Made by a program: the position numbers and the translations under genes
Shown: positions 32,340 through 44,765 of the stretch, one piece after another
Numbering within the stretch: position 1 is the stretch's first letter
Layout: each line of letters opens with the position of its first letter
Notes under the pieces: model-generated
Told to the model about the DNA's origin: nothing
Database searches by the model: none
The model's input: only the letters and a program-made list of their open reading frames with translations
Origin: Polytrichum commune
Taxonomy: Eukaryota; Streptophyta; Polytrichopsida; Polytrichales; Polytrichaceae
Direction of reading: 5' to 3'
Assembly (NCBI GenBank): GCA_950295325.1
Contig: OX485803.1
Span: 30,249,554 to 30,313,553, forward strand
Length of the DNA: 64,000 bases

Positions 32340-33121
32340 TTTGTGATCCAACCCTCGTTGTCCCATTGTTACCATGGAGCTTGCAACTGAAAGGTGGGAG
32401 TAGCACGTGGACAAAGAAACTTTTCACTTATGCTTGCTTCCTTTGGAAGTTGACGTACTACTACTATTACTACTTAATAACAAAAAAGACATTATTCTCT
32501 CTTTATACCAAAAGATATGAAATCTTCATCATACTCTTTTCAAATCACACTATGTCCAAGTGCCGATAAGAAACTGCCACTATCTACCAAAAAATCACAT
32601 CACATCACATCACAATCTACAATCAAACTATACGCTTTCAAAAATACCATACGTATGAGAAGCCCAAACCAAGCTCCAAAAGCGTTTAAGCACCCTAAAG
32701 AAAAGTGACATTGAGAGTCCTACATGCCTTCTCATTAAAGATCAACTCCCATCTAACTTATCAAGTGGGGACCTTTCCCGAGTTCAATTAGCTCCGATAG
32801 GAGCACAATATAAGATACATATGAGGAGGCTCGCATTGCTAGACTTCACTTGTATGTAGGCACCGTGCCTCGTTAGATAGACCCCTATTTTAGTACTTAG
32901 TTCAACGGCTCGAAGACGCAATGTAAGATAATGCTGCATATTCAGGCACTTATCTTCCAGGAGCTGCCGACACCAGAAGCTGCCTACTTCTTCTGTGCAA
33001 CGTAAAAGTGGCATCAGAGTACACAGTGAGAGGAGGTTGTTGTATATATACAACTGTACCTCACTTTCATCCATGTCAAAAACATGCCTCTTTCTCATAA
33101 CTTTGTGGCTCCTTTGTCTCA
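32340..33121. other. intergenic, no gene supported
   Basis: Short frames only. A patch at 32950-33010 reads ELPTPEAAYFFCAT after CTTATCTTCCAG and before GTAAAAG, which looks exon-like, but 14 residues cannot be assigned. TGGCATCAGAGTACA near 33010 resembles a retrotransposon primer-binding site but has no LTR beside it. Confidence 0.3.
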
Positions 33122-33144
33122 ACAATGAAGAGAGAGAGAGAGGT

Positions 33145-33163
33145 GGGGGGGGGGGGGGGGGGG
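33145..33163. repeat. poly-G tract (19 G) after an AG run
   Basis: AG dinucleotides at about 33128-33142 pass into 19 G, at the left edge of the foldback arm. Confidence 0.9.
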
Positions 33164-33170
33164 AGATTTA

Positions 33171-33856
33171 TTGCATATGAGTGTATTTCTTATCCATCCA
33201 ACATCAAAACTTGAAGCCCTGTGGGTTTTGTTATGGAGTCATTTCAAATGACTTAGACTAGAAATAATTTGGGGTTTTTTTAGGCCAGTTCCAGTGTCTA
33301 GTCGATTGAAAATAGTAGCGTCTAGGGTGGATACTATTTCAGGGTTTTTTTTGCGTTGGATGCATGAGAGGTATGTTCGTTTGTGATGATTCCCTCTCTC
33401 TTGCCATGAGAGGGAAGCTAGGATGTGAGCGGTGAGTAGTGAGTGGTAACATGTGAGTAATGAGCAATAACGTGAGATATAATTTTCCATGTTTAGAAAC
33501 TATTCTATGAAATTTGCATATGAGTGTATTTCTTATCCATCCAACATCAAAACTTGAAGCCCTGTGGGTTTTGTTATGGAGTCATTTCAAATGACTTAGA
33601 CTAGAAATAATTTGGGGTTTTTTTAGGCCAGTTCCAGTGTCTAGTCGATTGAAAATAGTAGCGTCTAGGGTGGATACTATTTCAGGGTTTTTTTTGCGTT
33701 GGATGCATGAGAGGTATGTTCGTTTGTGATGATTCCCTCTCTCTTGCCATGAGAGGGAAGCTAGGATGTGAGCGGTGAGTAGTGAGTGGTAACATGTGAG
33801 TAATGAGCAATAACGTGAGATATAATTTTCCATGTTTAGAAACTATTCTATGAAAT
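33171..33856. repeat. perfect-looking 343-bp tandem duplication containing a foldback MITE
   Basis: Units 33171-33513 and 33514-33856; I found no difference between them, and the same 83-codon minus frame (33239-33490 and 33582-33833) is predicted in each. Each unit holds most of a GAGAGGGAAT-family foldback: left arm TTATTGCATATGAGTGTATT + TCTTATCCATCCAACAT, right arm GCGTTGGATGCATGAGAGGT + ATGTTCG to ATTCCCTCTCTC. Either a very recent duplication or an assembly error. Confidence 0.9.
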
Positions 33857-36800
33857 TTTGAATGGTCTGGTTGTAAATGGGATGCAAGGGGACATTTGAC
33901 ATTTGGAAAATAAACCTTGCTACCATGGAATTCATGCTTTACATTTTGTCAAGGGGTCTATTACCATGTAATTATCCTGCTTCTTGTAGATCTAGAAATA
34001 AGCCTTAATATATATTTGTAGCTTGAATGTTAGTAAATGAAACTCGAAAATAACTACAATTGCCTACATATAGTGAAAGTTCATAAAATTTTATATATGA
34101 ACAATGTACTTACATCACATCCTGATTATGTATTATTGACTAATAGTGCTCGACAATAGTTGCAACCCTGTATCATTCGGGTATGATGTGTATGACCTCA
34201 TTGTAGTTTAAAGTTACGATTGCAAACATGAAGGTGTTTGCCATCGTGTAGTCAACCTTGCATATAGATACATGAATGCATGATACACATGTGTTTGTAG
34301 TATAACCCATTGGCATTTCTTCCCCACCATGGCATACGTTGTGAGTGTTCTATTCTCCCATTTGTTACTATGCTATGCAATATGTGCATTTCGATTGTGC
34401 CAAGATTTTGGAGTTGGAAATCAACTTCTTCAAGATTAAATATCTCATCCCCAATCCACTTTTGCTTTCAAATTTGAGAAAGGTTGTAAAAACATTTTCA
34501 TCTATATGATGTAGCTTATAAGAATTTGACCATGCAACATGTGTTAGTGAAGCTAGGGAAATGATTGAATCTAGACTTTCCAACAAATAAATGTTTAAGT
34601 CATAAGGTAAGCACAAATACTATCAACTTTTTAAGATTTTAGGATTGTGATTTCAACATCTACCTATACTTTAAATTTCTTAATAGCCATTTTATTTGTA
34701 GACAATAAAAACCATAATAAACAACAACTCCCCTTTACATATCGATGCCTCTAAAAAATCCTTTTATAGACTCACATTATTTAATTTGTGATGCTAAAAG
34801 AACATATCTATTGCTAAAAAAAGAAATAAATCATAGCACCTTACAAATTTGTATATAACTAGGTGAAGCAATACCCCTCCCATATGTATACTTTGTAAGC
34901 CAAATTTTGAATAGGAGCCTAAGCTACTAGATTGTAGGCTTGCAATGAATGTACTTTGTGTATGTTAGGTTGGATTGTTGGATGCATGAACATATGTTCC
35001 ACAACAACAAAAGTTGTTAGTCAAAACCAAAAAAAACTGCAACAACTAGAGTGTACTAAACATTTATGTCTCCTACACCATCTGAGTAACATTTGCATCA
35101 ATGAAATTGACTAAAAATTGGGTGTTATGTATAAAAAATTGGGTGCAGTCAAATCCAGATCATGCACTTGATAACCACCCCAAAAAAAGTATAATAATAA
35201 TAATAATAACTACCCTCTTAACACATATGTATACCACAACACATATTAGAAGTCAAACCACAACTATCATCAAAAGAGAAGGTTTGTGAGGGATATATCT
35301 ACAAGCGGTGGTGGTTAGGATAGTAGGCCACAAATCCTAGTACCTACTTAGAAAGTGTAAGAGCAAGTGAGCAATACAAGGGAGTGGTGAAGTTTTGCAG
35401 TGTACGACCTTGCTAATGAATGTAATAGTGTTGATCCCTGGAATATTAGTATTTGGGTTTGAAGGGATTCCTAATTTGTTTGTGGTTGTAGTAAGGCTTG
35501 TTAAAGCAATTAGTTCAAAGAAGTCTTGGAGAGACAAGACTTATGTATGTCTTACATTCATTTTTCATGATAACAAGAAGTCTCTACCGCATTAATGTTA
35601 GGGTGAAGAGGATTAAGTTAGTCAACCCTCAATATCACTACCAACTAGGGATTCACCTTCTATAGTAAAGTGCAATAATCTTGGTCATATATAGACCAAG
35701 TTGGGAAGCTAAAGTAAATATGATAAATCAATCATAAGTTAAAGGGTTATAATGTTGTCGGTATAAGGAGTAAATCACAAGATATATCATACAACTACTA
35801 CAAAGATATGGTTGTAAGTAGGTCAAATTATAAGGTCGCAAATCTATGAGTCTCAACCAATATCAAGGGATGGGCATGTCTGATTCAACCTTCAAGAATA
35901 GTATCATTGGTATCATGATAGTAATATGGTATAGGTAGTAGTGTAATATAGACTAGAAGGGGTAGCTAACATTGGTAGTAGAAAGAATTCCAATAGGTCT
36001 ACTTACCTTTTTAATTGGACTACTACATAAACACAAATTATGAAAATAAATGTGTCATTGAGAGGTGGACAAAAAAAAGAAAAAAAGAAAAAGCCAAAGG
36101 CTTCACATTTCTTTATAGATGCGTTACCAAACCATGATCAATAATTAATGCTTGTGCATCTACACGTTAATTTTTTTTAAATGAACTATGGATTTCAAAC
36201 GTTGAATATAAGCTCTATGTCTATGTGGATTGCTCATCCATTTATTCATGGTTGTTGTTGTAGTAGCAATACCTCATCGCATTCGAAAGAGGCTCCGCCA
36301 TATTTGATGTCATCTTGGCACCATCATACAATACTCTATCATCGTCTCATAGTGGTGTCTCAATGATGAAGATGATCTCCTTCAATGATGATAAGGAACC
36401 TAATCGGAAAGTTTTCGCAAAATTCCAATAGAGTACATAAGTTTGCCATTTATTCCATATTTCCTTGATTTTGGAGTCATACAACATGTTATTTTCCAAT
36501 AATGAATGTTGATTATTTGAGTTATTTTTTTAAATGAAAAATGTAATGTCCCCTCCCACTTGCATAATGATCCCATTACATGCAAAGGCGGTCACAAAGG
36601 TTGCGGATCCAACCTCAACACCATCACATTATAGTAGGTCATCGGGTTATGTTCGTTGCAACATGTCATTTGTAGATGTCAAGATGGAGGGTATTGAACA
36701 AGTTAGTGACAAAGAGGAGGAAGAGGGAATGGAAGACTAGAGGGTAGTTATGGAGCTTCTATGCATGGTTCCACATTGACTACATTGAATGTGCTCATTA

Positions 36801-37434
36801 CTTTGTGGTCACTAATATGGGAGAGTAATTTCCTATTGTACTTCCATCTATGTCCAAAAACTTTAGTTTCTAAAATTTTTGCAATGCCTCCATCAATTTA
36901 TTTCTCAAACCTACATGAATTCTAGGAATATAGTCTAGAGCATGTTCAATACTTGGAATGTGCTTGCATTTTTTTTAAAGAAATTGAATGTTGAATCTAA
37001 TGAAATTGTTAAAAATCAACTCCAAACTCTCGTGTCAAGCTTGCAATTGTTGGATTTAGAAGTAAAGTAAGGCATTCATTAGGTTGATTACATTTTGTGT
37101 GAAATTCCCACTCATATTATTATAAAAAAATGTTTTATTATTTATGCCAAAATAACACATTTATAAGATACTAGTGGGTGTATCTCCAAATATTTTATTA
37201 ACCTCACCACTCACATGTTAGCACTTCCCCTGTCATGAGGATCCTAACTAGCTTATCTTAACTCTTATCCCTTAATCCATAACACCTTGTATTTTATATA
37301 TTTGAGTATATTATCCTAAAATATTTTTAATATCTTATTTTATTATATATTAAGAAGATATTACTATTTATTTTAAAATCACATCAATTTGGTAACAATG
37401 TTTACTACATTCATTATGCGATTAGAAAGGGAGG
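33857..37434. other. AT-rich intergenic, nearly featureless
   Basis: Very AT-rich with short chance frames. A frame at 36534-36740 reads PTSTPSHYSRSSGYVRCNMS and then VDVKMEGIEQVSDKEEEE and looks protein-like (acidic tail), but has no recognisable family and no partner exons. An ATA run occurs near 35192-35210 and an A-rich stretch near 36070-36095. Confidence 0.4.
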
Positions 37435-37816
37435 GCTAATAGTGCATGTGGGAAATTAGTGAATGTGTTACTAAATTTATTTACGTTATGAAATTAGTGT
37501 CACCAAAAGATCTAGGAAACATTGCTCATCTCGGCATTATTCACTGAAAATACTAATCATAGCTACACTATTTAGTGAAAGTACCGGAAAAAATCATCTT
37601 GATATTATTCACTGAGAAGCACGTAATTGCATATAACTTTAATTCACTCTACAAGCACCTTAGAACGCACACTAATTTCCTTGAAATGTATAGTAAATGA
37701 CCATGTATTCATGGATTTAGTGTGAATCAATAATATTTTCAACCCTCACTAATTTTGAGACTTGGCAAAATAGTGCGTATTTAGGGAACACGTATTAATT
37801 GGGATAATCAATCTAG
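37435..37816. mobile_element. foldback element, TGATTATCCCATT family, copy 1
   Basis: Right end reverse complements to CTAGATTGATTATCCCAATT; left side has TAGTGCATGTGGGAAATTAG, which is also just inside the right end of the copy at 50710-51151. The outermost left bases are missing. Confidence 0.5.
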
Positions 37817-38468
37817 TTTTCATTTTATGTTTATAATAAATTTCAATTAATAAACTATCAACAAATGGTTATATCTATCTCTGTGTGTGTATGCGTGCGC
37901 ATGTGCAATAAAATTATGGTTCAATTCCCAAGAGCATGTTAAGAATAGATATGCACTTTGAGGCAAGGAAAAATATGTAGAAAACTGATGATTTTCAATC
38001 AAAACTAGTTGAGTTATAATCTAGAAAACTAGCTCACTCCTTACTTTGTAATCTTTGTGAACAACCATCTTATCGGAATGGGATCATTGCCATTGACAAG
38101 AAATAGTATGAAGAATACGATGCCACCTATTGTGGTCTTCCTAACACCTTCCTTTTGGATGTATTTGGCTTCAAGAGTCATTCATGAGCCAAATTAAGGT
38201 CTCTTAGAAAGTTAAGGGCTAAAGGACCGGAGAAGTGCTTATGTGAGTTACATGACAATTTGTACAAACCCCCCAACAATTATTTGTATGATATTGTGTA
38301 TGGTGTATGATTTGAGCCCATATTTCCCACAACTTGTTCAAAAGAGGATGTAAATATAAAATCTTGGGTGAAAATGGTGATTGGATATATGTGGTATGTA
38401 TTTTGAGTCTAGGTCATTCATATGGGTTCATTTCTCCCTATAGATCATTCCATATATCCAAATTCTCC

Positions 38469-38512
<44 letters not shown>

Positions 38513-39509
38513 CCACGCGCTCCGATTGGAAACAATGCATATAATAGATGTGCTCATTCAAGATAGGACCACTTTTGATACTTTTAACAAAAGCTATGAC
38601 AAAGTAATGTAAGATCCCCATGTATGATACCGTGAGGTCCATAATGGGCCTCTCGAACCTTTAATGTTAAATGCACCGGTGTCCTTTCCATGGCCTATGC
38701 AATAGGTTACACAAGTGAAACATACTTAAAATACATACACATGTAACAATAAGATGATAAGATAACAACAATGATAAGGTAGTAATGAGTTTTAAAACTA
38801 GGTCATCTATAGAAGCCCAATCTTTCAGAATTAATTTTACATATACGTACAATCCGATTGGAGAAATAAAATTGATAAATAGGTTTGATAATCTCTAGTT
38901 CAAATAACAATAAGTAACCTTAAACACCATAACGGTGTCACCGAAGCATGTGATGGTCCGCATTGGATCTTAGAGGGTTTTAAGTCTCACATTCAAAAGT
39001 AGCTGGGGAAAGTTAGTTGTGGGTTGCACCTACCATAAGCCTTGACCTATAATGGAGTCAAGTGTATAGGTGCATATCAAAGTCTTGTCATGTCCTTATC
39101 CAAAAGAAAAGTATTAAAGGTTCTCTATGACTTCCACTTCAAGAATTCATAGGATATTTACCTTGATTCCAAAGCCAACAAGGTCGATTTTTATTGTCAC
39201 CATTTAGATAGGCTAATGTGCTCATTTACTTTCCATCTTGTCATCAAATCTATACATATGCTAGAACAAAATGAGCTTAAATAAGGTATGGGCCTTACAT
39301 GAGCACCAATCTTATGCAAAATGCCTGCATATGAGTAGTGCATTAGCAAGGATTGTAGTCATGGGTATGTATCACTTTGTAAGTTCAAGAAGCTCTTGTA
39401 GCCATTGGAAAGAGGAATCACAAATTGTAAGTTCGTAAACATGGTGCACAAACATAGTAAATGTCTATTGAACCAAATTATAAAAGAATCTTTCATAAGG
39501 GGGAAAGTT
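37817..39509. other. intergenic; TA/TG microsatellite
   Basis: A compound (AT)n(TG)n microsatellite lies at 38469-38510. The ORFs at 38334-38642 on both strands run through it and are artefacts. Otherwise nothing recognised. Confidence 0.5.
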
Positions 39510-39524
39510 GGGGGGGGGGGGGGG
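39510..39524. repeat. poly-G tract (15 G)
   Basis: Fifteen uninterrupted G. Confidence 0.9.
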
Positions 39525-39722
39525 TTGAGGAAAACCATTGATATTTTGGAGGGGTCAAAAAGTGAACACAACTGGGAGAACTTATATGACCACTCACAAA
39601 TTTTTTTTTGGGAAAAACAATCTTCAATTTGACCTCTTATAATGTTTACATCTAAACCTTAACTTTAACACTTGAAACGATAAATTTCATGATCGATAGT
39701 TGCTAACTGATGAGACAATTAG

Positions 39723-39974
39723 GGTCCGAGATGACCCTAAACTACCGGGTGATAATGAAGAGGTACCCATTTAGTGGTTGGCGGTTCGATTCCCGCTGTG
39801 AAACTTTCTCTCTACTTGACGGGAAAAAAACCCTAGCTAGGTAGGTAAGAAGCCAAGAGCCCACCCATCAATAACCTCCACCATGCATCAAAAGGATTAT
39901 TGAGCAGGGGTAGGACCAACGGGCTCTAATTTATGTCGGATTGCCCGACGCTTGTTGGTTATTTATTGATTGAT
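39723..39974 (+). mobile_element. tRNA-type SINE with 15-bp target duplication
   Basis: 252 bp flanked by TGATGAGACAATTAG (39708-39722) and TGATGATACAATTAG (39975-39989), 14 of 15 identical. About 60 bp in, GGTTCGATTCC at about 39781 is an exact match to the RNA polymerase III B-box consensus GGTTCGANNCC; the A-box is not clear. The 3' end is a simple TTGATTGATTGA tail. Long TSD, internal pol III motif and simple 3' tail together define a SINE. It is inserted into a relative of the LT family whose text continues on both sides. No second copy is seen here. Confidence 0.8.
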
Positions 39975-40384
39975 TGATGATACAATTAGCGACCCCATCT
40001 AACGGTCAAAAGTGTATGAGAAGTTGGAAGTGTCCGTTACATGCTCGCATACACCGTAGGTGCGCATGCAATGAGTGCCAATGTCCCTAGCTTACACCAT
40101 TCTAAGCTAGTCAACCCGGCCCTTTTTGCTTTGATCAAGCCAACAATTTGGTACGAACCCGGGATTCAAAGGCTCCCAAGGGGGTGGACCACAAACCACG
40201 TGGGTTGTGGATTAGTGGGCCATGAATATTTTCTAGTTTTTAATTTTTGACTCAGTCAGCTTCACGGGCCTCCTTTGTTGGCTCACCTATAGGGTCAACA
40301 CGCAAGCTTCGCAAACGCTAACCTAAGGTACTTTTGCTTAACCCTTAATCCTCCAAGAGCTCCATTATGGGCCTCAAGATGTTT

Positions 40385-40603
40385 GGGAAGAACCGGCGGT
40401 TAGTTGCAGATGAACCGGTTGAGTTCGAGAAATCACCGGTTGAAGTTCAAGGCTTCGGGAAATTTTACCGATCGTTTTGGAGGAATCCATAGAATATATC
40501 TAAAATGAATAAAGTAAAACCATATGATGTTAACATGTAATCAGTTGGATTTAGAGTCACTATGATCTTGACCGACTATGCCCAAAAACTTCTTGGGCAC
40601 TGG
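40385..40603 (+). repeat. AACCGGTT dispersed repeat, copy 6
   Basis: One of the best copies: GGGAAGAACCGGCGGTTAGT, GATGAACCGGTTGAGTTCGA, ATCACCGGTTGAAGTTCAAG, TTTTACCGATCGTTTTGGAG and GTAATCAGTTGGATTTAGAG, ending CCCAAAAACTTCTTGGGCAC. A Tourist-like MITE starts 44 bp later. Confidence 0.8.
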
Positions 40604-40647
40604 TATAGAGGTGGTCGAGGTTTCATGTCCACTTGTATGTGCAGTTA

Positions 40648-41031
40648 GGGCATGTTTACACAAAAGTCATTAGGCCATGGTTCTTGAGAACCTTGAATTC
40701 TCATTGGTTTAGAGTGTCCCGCTTCAAGTTTACGTGAAAGTAGTTTTGGACCACGACCCATAACATCTTTAGTGGATGAAAAGTTGACATGCGATTCCAC
40801 ATGACAAGTGTGGATAATGTTGGTTGGGATTGTAGGGATTTTTTACGGGATGGCTCTCGAAGGTTGGCCTAACGGAATTTGTGGCAGGAAGTTGGGTTTA
40901 CACTGAGGGTTTGTGCCCTCCGGAAAACTTTGGGCTATAAGTCCATGGACTTCTCTATGGTCTCATTCAAAAAGGAGGGTACCATGGTCATTTAAGGGCC
41001 ATGGCCTAATGCCTTTGGTGTAAACATGCTC
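40648..41031. mobile_element. Tourist-like MITE, TTA target
   Basis: 384 bp flanked by TTA (40645-40647 and 41032-41034). Left GGGCATGTTTACACAAAAGT + CATTAGGCCATGG; right reverse complements to GAGCATGTTTACACCAAAGG + CATTAGGCCATGG. The interior has GTTGGGTTTACACTGAGGGT near 40893, a possible second nested terminus. Confidence 0.85.
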
Positions 41032-42506
41032 TTAGGTTGCCTTAGCAAATAGGTTGCATCTTTACCCATATAAATTATTTTGGGTCGAAATCGGATCACA
41101 AAAACTTGAAACTTTTTTGTATTCATCCATATAGCAAGAACTATATTCTAACAAACACGGTTTTTTGTTTTGTTGATGTGTCACCAAATATTCTAGATAG
41201 TGTGGAATGTTGATAAATTAGCACGGGACAACCTCATTGCACATATTAGTGTAGTTGTTTAAACTTGAAAATGTCAAAAATGACCCAATCTAAACTTGAC
41301 GCATCTATCAATTGCATGCTTTCAATTGGAGCATCATGGATGAAAGGGTTATAGTAAGAACAAGTTCCTTACATATCGAGGGCCAATTGAGTCCCAATTA
41401 TTTTTCTTAGATGCATTCCAAATCTTTGATGTCATTTCCAAAGTTGATCAATCTAAATTTTAATTGACTTTCCAAGTTTATTTTGAAAAGCCTCCGAGGT
41501 CAAAAAGTTAGTCGCGAGTGTTTGTGATAGCCATTATATTTGATTGTTAATTTCATTAGGTTATAGGCAAATTGAGTATAAATTTCATTTTTCTTTTGTT
41601 CATTTGCAAGTAAACTAATCATCTCATTTAGTGTGGCTACATTATTTATCATCAACTCACGGTCATTATGTTATAAACACTAAGTGACAACCAAAGAGGG
41701 GCCAAAGATGTGGCATGGGACACTTGATGCTACATGACAAGTTATCAAGACCATCTTATTAACAAGGCACGTCAATAATGACATCACACCGAAGAGTGAA
41801 ATAACGTTCTACATTGTAACCTCCAAATAGATACTAAGCAATAATGATTTGATGATAGTTGTGGCTTTGTTTGCACTTTTTAAATTAATTATATCGCTTA
41901 ACCCCTATAACTCCAATCCTTTTCACATGATGACAAGCACTGTTTATTTGCTACAAAGTGAAGGTCGAGGTGCTAGAAAGAAAATCTTTGTGAAGTCTCA
42001 TTTTGTTGGCCTTTTTTCCTATCTCACTTCATGTGCAAAAGCTATTGAAAAAATGGGCAATATGGAGTGCATGCTAATGTAGTGAAGCCACCTTACTTAT
42101 GATTAAAGTTGAACCGCTAAAAGTAGCTTGAATGAACAATGTGCCCTCAAAGAAAGTGGTGGAAATGTTATGAAAATTACGGACTCGTTCGTGGCCATGT
42201 GGTATTTGTATTGATGATTATTCATGAATCCCATACATAGGGTTGTCATCTCCTAGATTACTACTTGAGCATGTGTCAACAATTTAAAAGTAGGAAAGTA
42301 AAAGAATTTCCTATAATTTAAGTTAACATAGATTCAGTCTTAAAAAACAATTCATGTCTTCTTACCATACATGGCGTTCTAGTTTTCCAAGAAATGATAG
42401 TGAAATTTGACTATTTGTGAAATCTACTTAAAAAAACTAACAATTTGAGTAAAATTATAGTTCCACACATAAGATATTTTGGGAAAGTAATTATAGAGCA
42501 TCTACC

Positions 42507-42507
<1 letters not shown>
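41032..42507. other. intergenic; core-motif fragment, no gene
   Basis: Near 41330-41480 the text CATCATGGATGAAAGGGTTA and GGGCCAATTGAGTCCCAATT resembles the interior of the CATCTACGTAAACTC foldbacks. The 77-codon frame at 41849-42082 is unrecognised. Confidence 0.4.

Positions 42508-42569
<62 letters not shown>
42508..42569. repeat. AG dinucleotide microsatellite (about 31 units)
   Basis: Perfect AG/GA run of about 62 bp. The repetitive ORFs across it on both strands are artefacts. Confidence 0.95.
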
Positions 42570-42571
<2 letters not shown>

Positions 42572-43702
42572 TTGATGTGAATGAGGGACGCTTCATCTTG
42601 ATAATCGCGAGCTTATATGTGAACATGGAGTAGGTTGATTGAGCAAGGTTATGGATTATAGAACATACATAATAATGATGGTGGTATGCACACCAAATGT
42701 CACACAATCATGATTTGATGTGCACTTCAATATGAATATTGAAAGTCTTAAGCACTTAAGATCACGTTTAGGACACTATAAGGTCCTATAGTTGTTTTGC
42801 TTTTGCAATGGTCTTTCATAAATTTTGTGACACAAATATCTTTAATCGAGGAGCATCACTTGCATATCAAACCCTTGTTTCTAAAAGTGTTGTGTTTATG
42901 GTGCATCCAAAGCACTGAATGTTCTTCATCAGTTGCATGCATATATTAACACATTTATGATTATTACAATAATCTACTTGTGAATGTGTTGTAAAGTAGT
43001 CAAATATGACATCTATTACCACACACAAATTCAAATGACATTTAAGTATATTCAGACAAACTACTTGTCCAAAAACAATAAGAGATGTGCATTTATGGAA
43101 CAGATACATCAAACAACAACAACAAAACAAACAACACAACAATCACAACTTCAAATGTTTGTATTCCATGTTTGCCAACCACCATGTTTGTGTGGTTTTA
43201 CAATTTAGTGTACATCATATTGCCGATTGAAATTATCCAAAATTCATGCATAAATCCAAATATACTTAAAATCCCTTGTATTTGAAGCAAATCGACTTTG
43301 CATACATCCCCATCCACCCTTCCAAAGTTTCTCATAAATCCTATTTGGAAAATGAATACGGGCCCTCAAGCTTATAGTATTGAAAGTGAAAGTGGACCAT
43401 GCAGACAAACCACAACACATGTTTGGGGTTCGGGACCCCATCATGATCCAATACGCTATTCTTGGGAATCAACGACGATCTAATTGATTGCCATAGTCCC
43501 TAGGCTTGTGTTATACCCACCTCTTTTTGATGAACCTAATGCAATATCTAGTAGACCATGGAACATTATCCACTTCTACCATGTAAGACGCCATGTGAAT
43601 GTTCCATCCAATCAAATTTCTCGATCCCTTATGCCTTCAAAGTCTAGTGTAAAGCAAACTTGGACCATCTCCAACTTCTTGAGCAATCACATAATATGTA
43701 TA

Positions 43703-43873
43703 CCGTAGTACACTTTACCACTTTAGCACTAATAAACTTTTTTTAGAAACCCCGAATTTTTAGAAATGTATATCAAAAACTAAATTTCATTGAAATACGG
43801 AATGGTGGGATCTAAATATAGAATACATGAGCATGTTTGACTATTAATAGATGAAGTGGTAAAGGTACTACGG
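43703..43873. mobile_element. TA-flanked MITE (mariner/Stowaway-like size)
   Basis: 171 bp flanked by TA. Left CCGTAGTACACTTTACCACT, right reverse complements to CCGTAGTACCTTTACCACTT. Its first bases resemble those of the 941-bp element at 16498 (CCGTACG), but the rest differs. Confidence 0.7.
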
Positions 43874-44765
43874 TATCACAAGATCTAGGGTAAAGTGGCC
43901 TCAATTGATGTTACGTACTAGCTTGTTATTATTACTATTGGGAGCATAGAATATTAGACATTCAATTGTGGAGGGCCTGCATTGAAGGATGCACTAAGGA
44001 AGGGATGAGGATCTAAGATAGCACATATGGGGATACGAGATAAGATTTATTTTGAGGCTTGCGGAATAACTCTAGCATCTAGGTTTTTAATGAAGTAGTT
44101 AATGCCCTAGAGTTAATGGATTGTCAATGTAAGTTTGAGCTCAGAGAGTGAACTTGGCATCGTTTGGTTCTTGGAAGTTTTTCAATGCACAACAAACACC
44201 TGCTCCTTGGTAGCATTACAATGTTGGTTTTTTTTTTTTTTTTTAAACTTTATATTTAAATTGTCGGAACCATGGCCCTCTCGATCCGTACTTGGCTTGA
44301 GTGGAGCTGGATATTTGCATCCGATGTAGATTTCAAAAAATAATGATCTATTGGGTTCATTAGAGGTCTTGCAACCATTGAAGAATGTGATGTGGTTTCG
44401 GGAGGAGATTATATTATAAATTTTAGATATATTATTTAGTTATCTCTTTAAAAAAACCATAATATTCTTAAGCAGCCTTGAAGTTGCCTTTGTCAATGGG
44501 AGTAAAGACTCATGCCCCGATTACACCAAACTTTCTGTCTGGTTCAAGCCATGAAATTGCTGGGGATTGTGTTGAGAAATAGATGTTGGCCCACCACTTT
44601 TCACACTATTGCAACCGGTGTTGCCAAGGGATGGTGTCTAAACTAGCCGGTGTGCTCAACCCCTCAATGTCCACTCTCTTATCCTAAGGGTTGGATGGGG
44701 CTCACTGGTTGGTGACTAACAATTGCCGGTTCCTTGGCCCCTATCATGGGTAGTCATTCATGATA

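Noticed and set aside
32960-33005. ELPTPEAAYFFCAT as a Sec1/KEULE-type exon
   Set aside because: Only about six positions fit the Sec1 'LPxMxAIYFIQP' motif and no neighbouring Sec1 exon was found; too short to support.
32995-33030. TGGCATCAGAGTACA, similar to a Ty1/copia primer-binding site
   Set aside because: No LTR ending CA immediately before it, no polypurine tract or gag/pol remnant nearby.
36534-36740. 68-codon ORF with acidic tail as a transposase fragment
   Set aside because: Protein-like look but no zinc finger, DDE or dimerisation motif, and no TIR or TSD around it.
42411-42707. ORFs across the AG microsatellite (Leu-Ser or Glu-Arg repeats)
   Set aside because: Translation of a simple dinucleotide repeat on both strands, not a gene.
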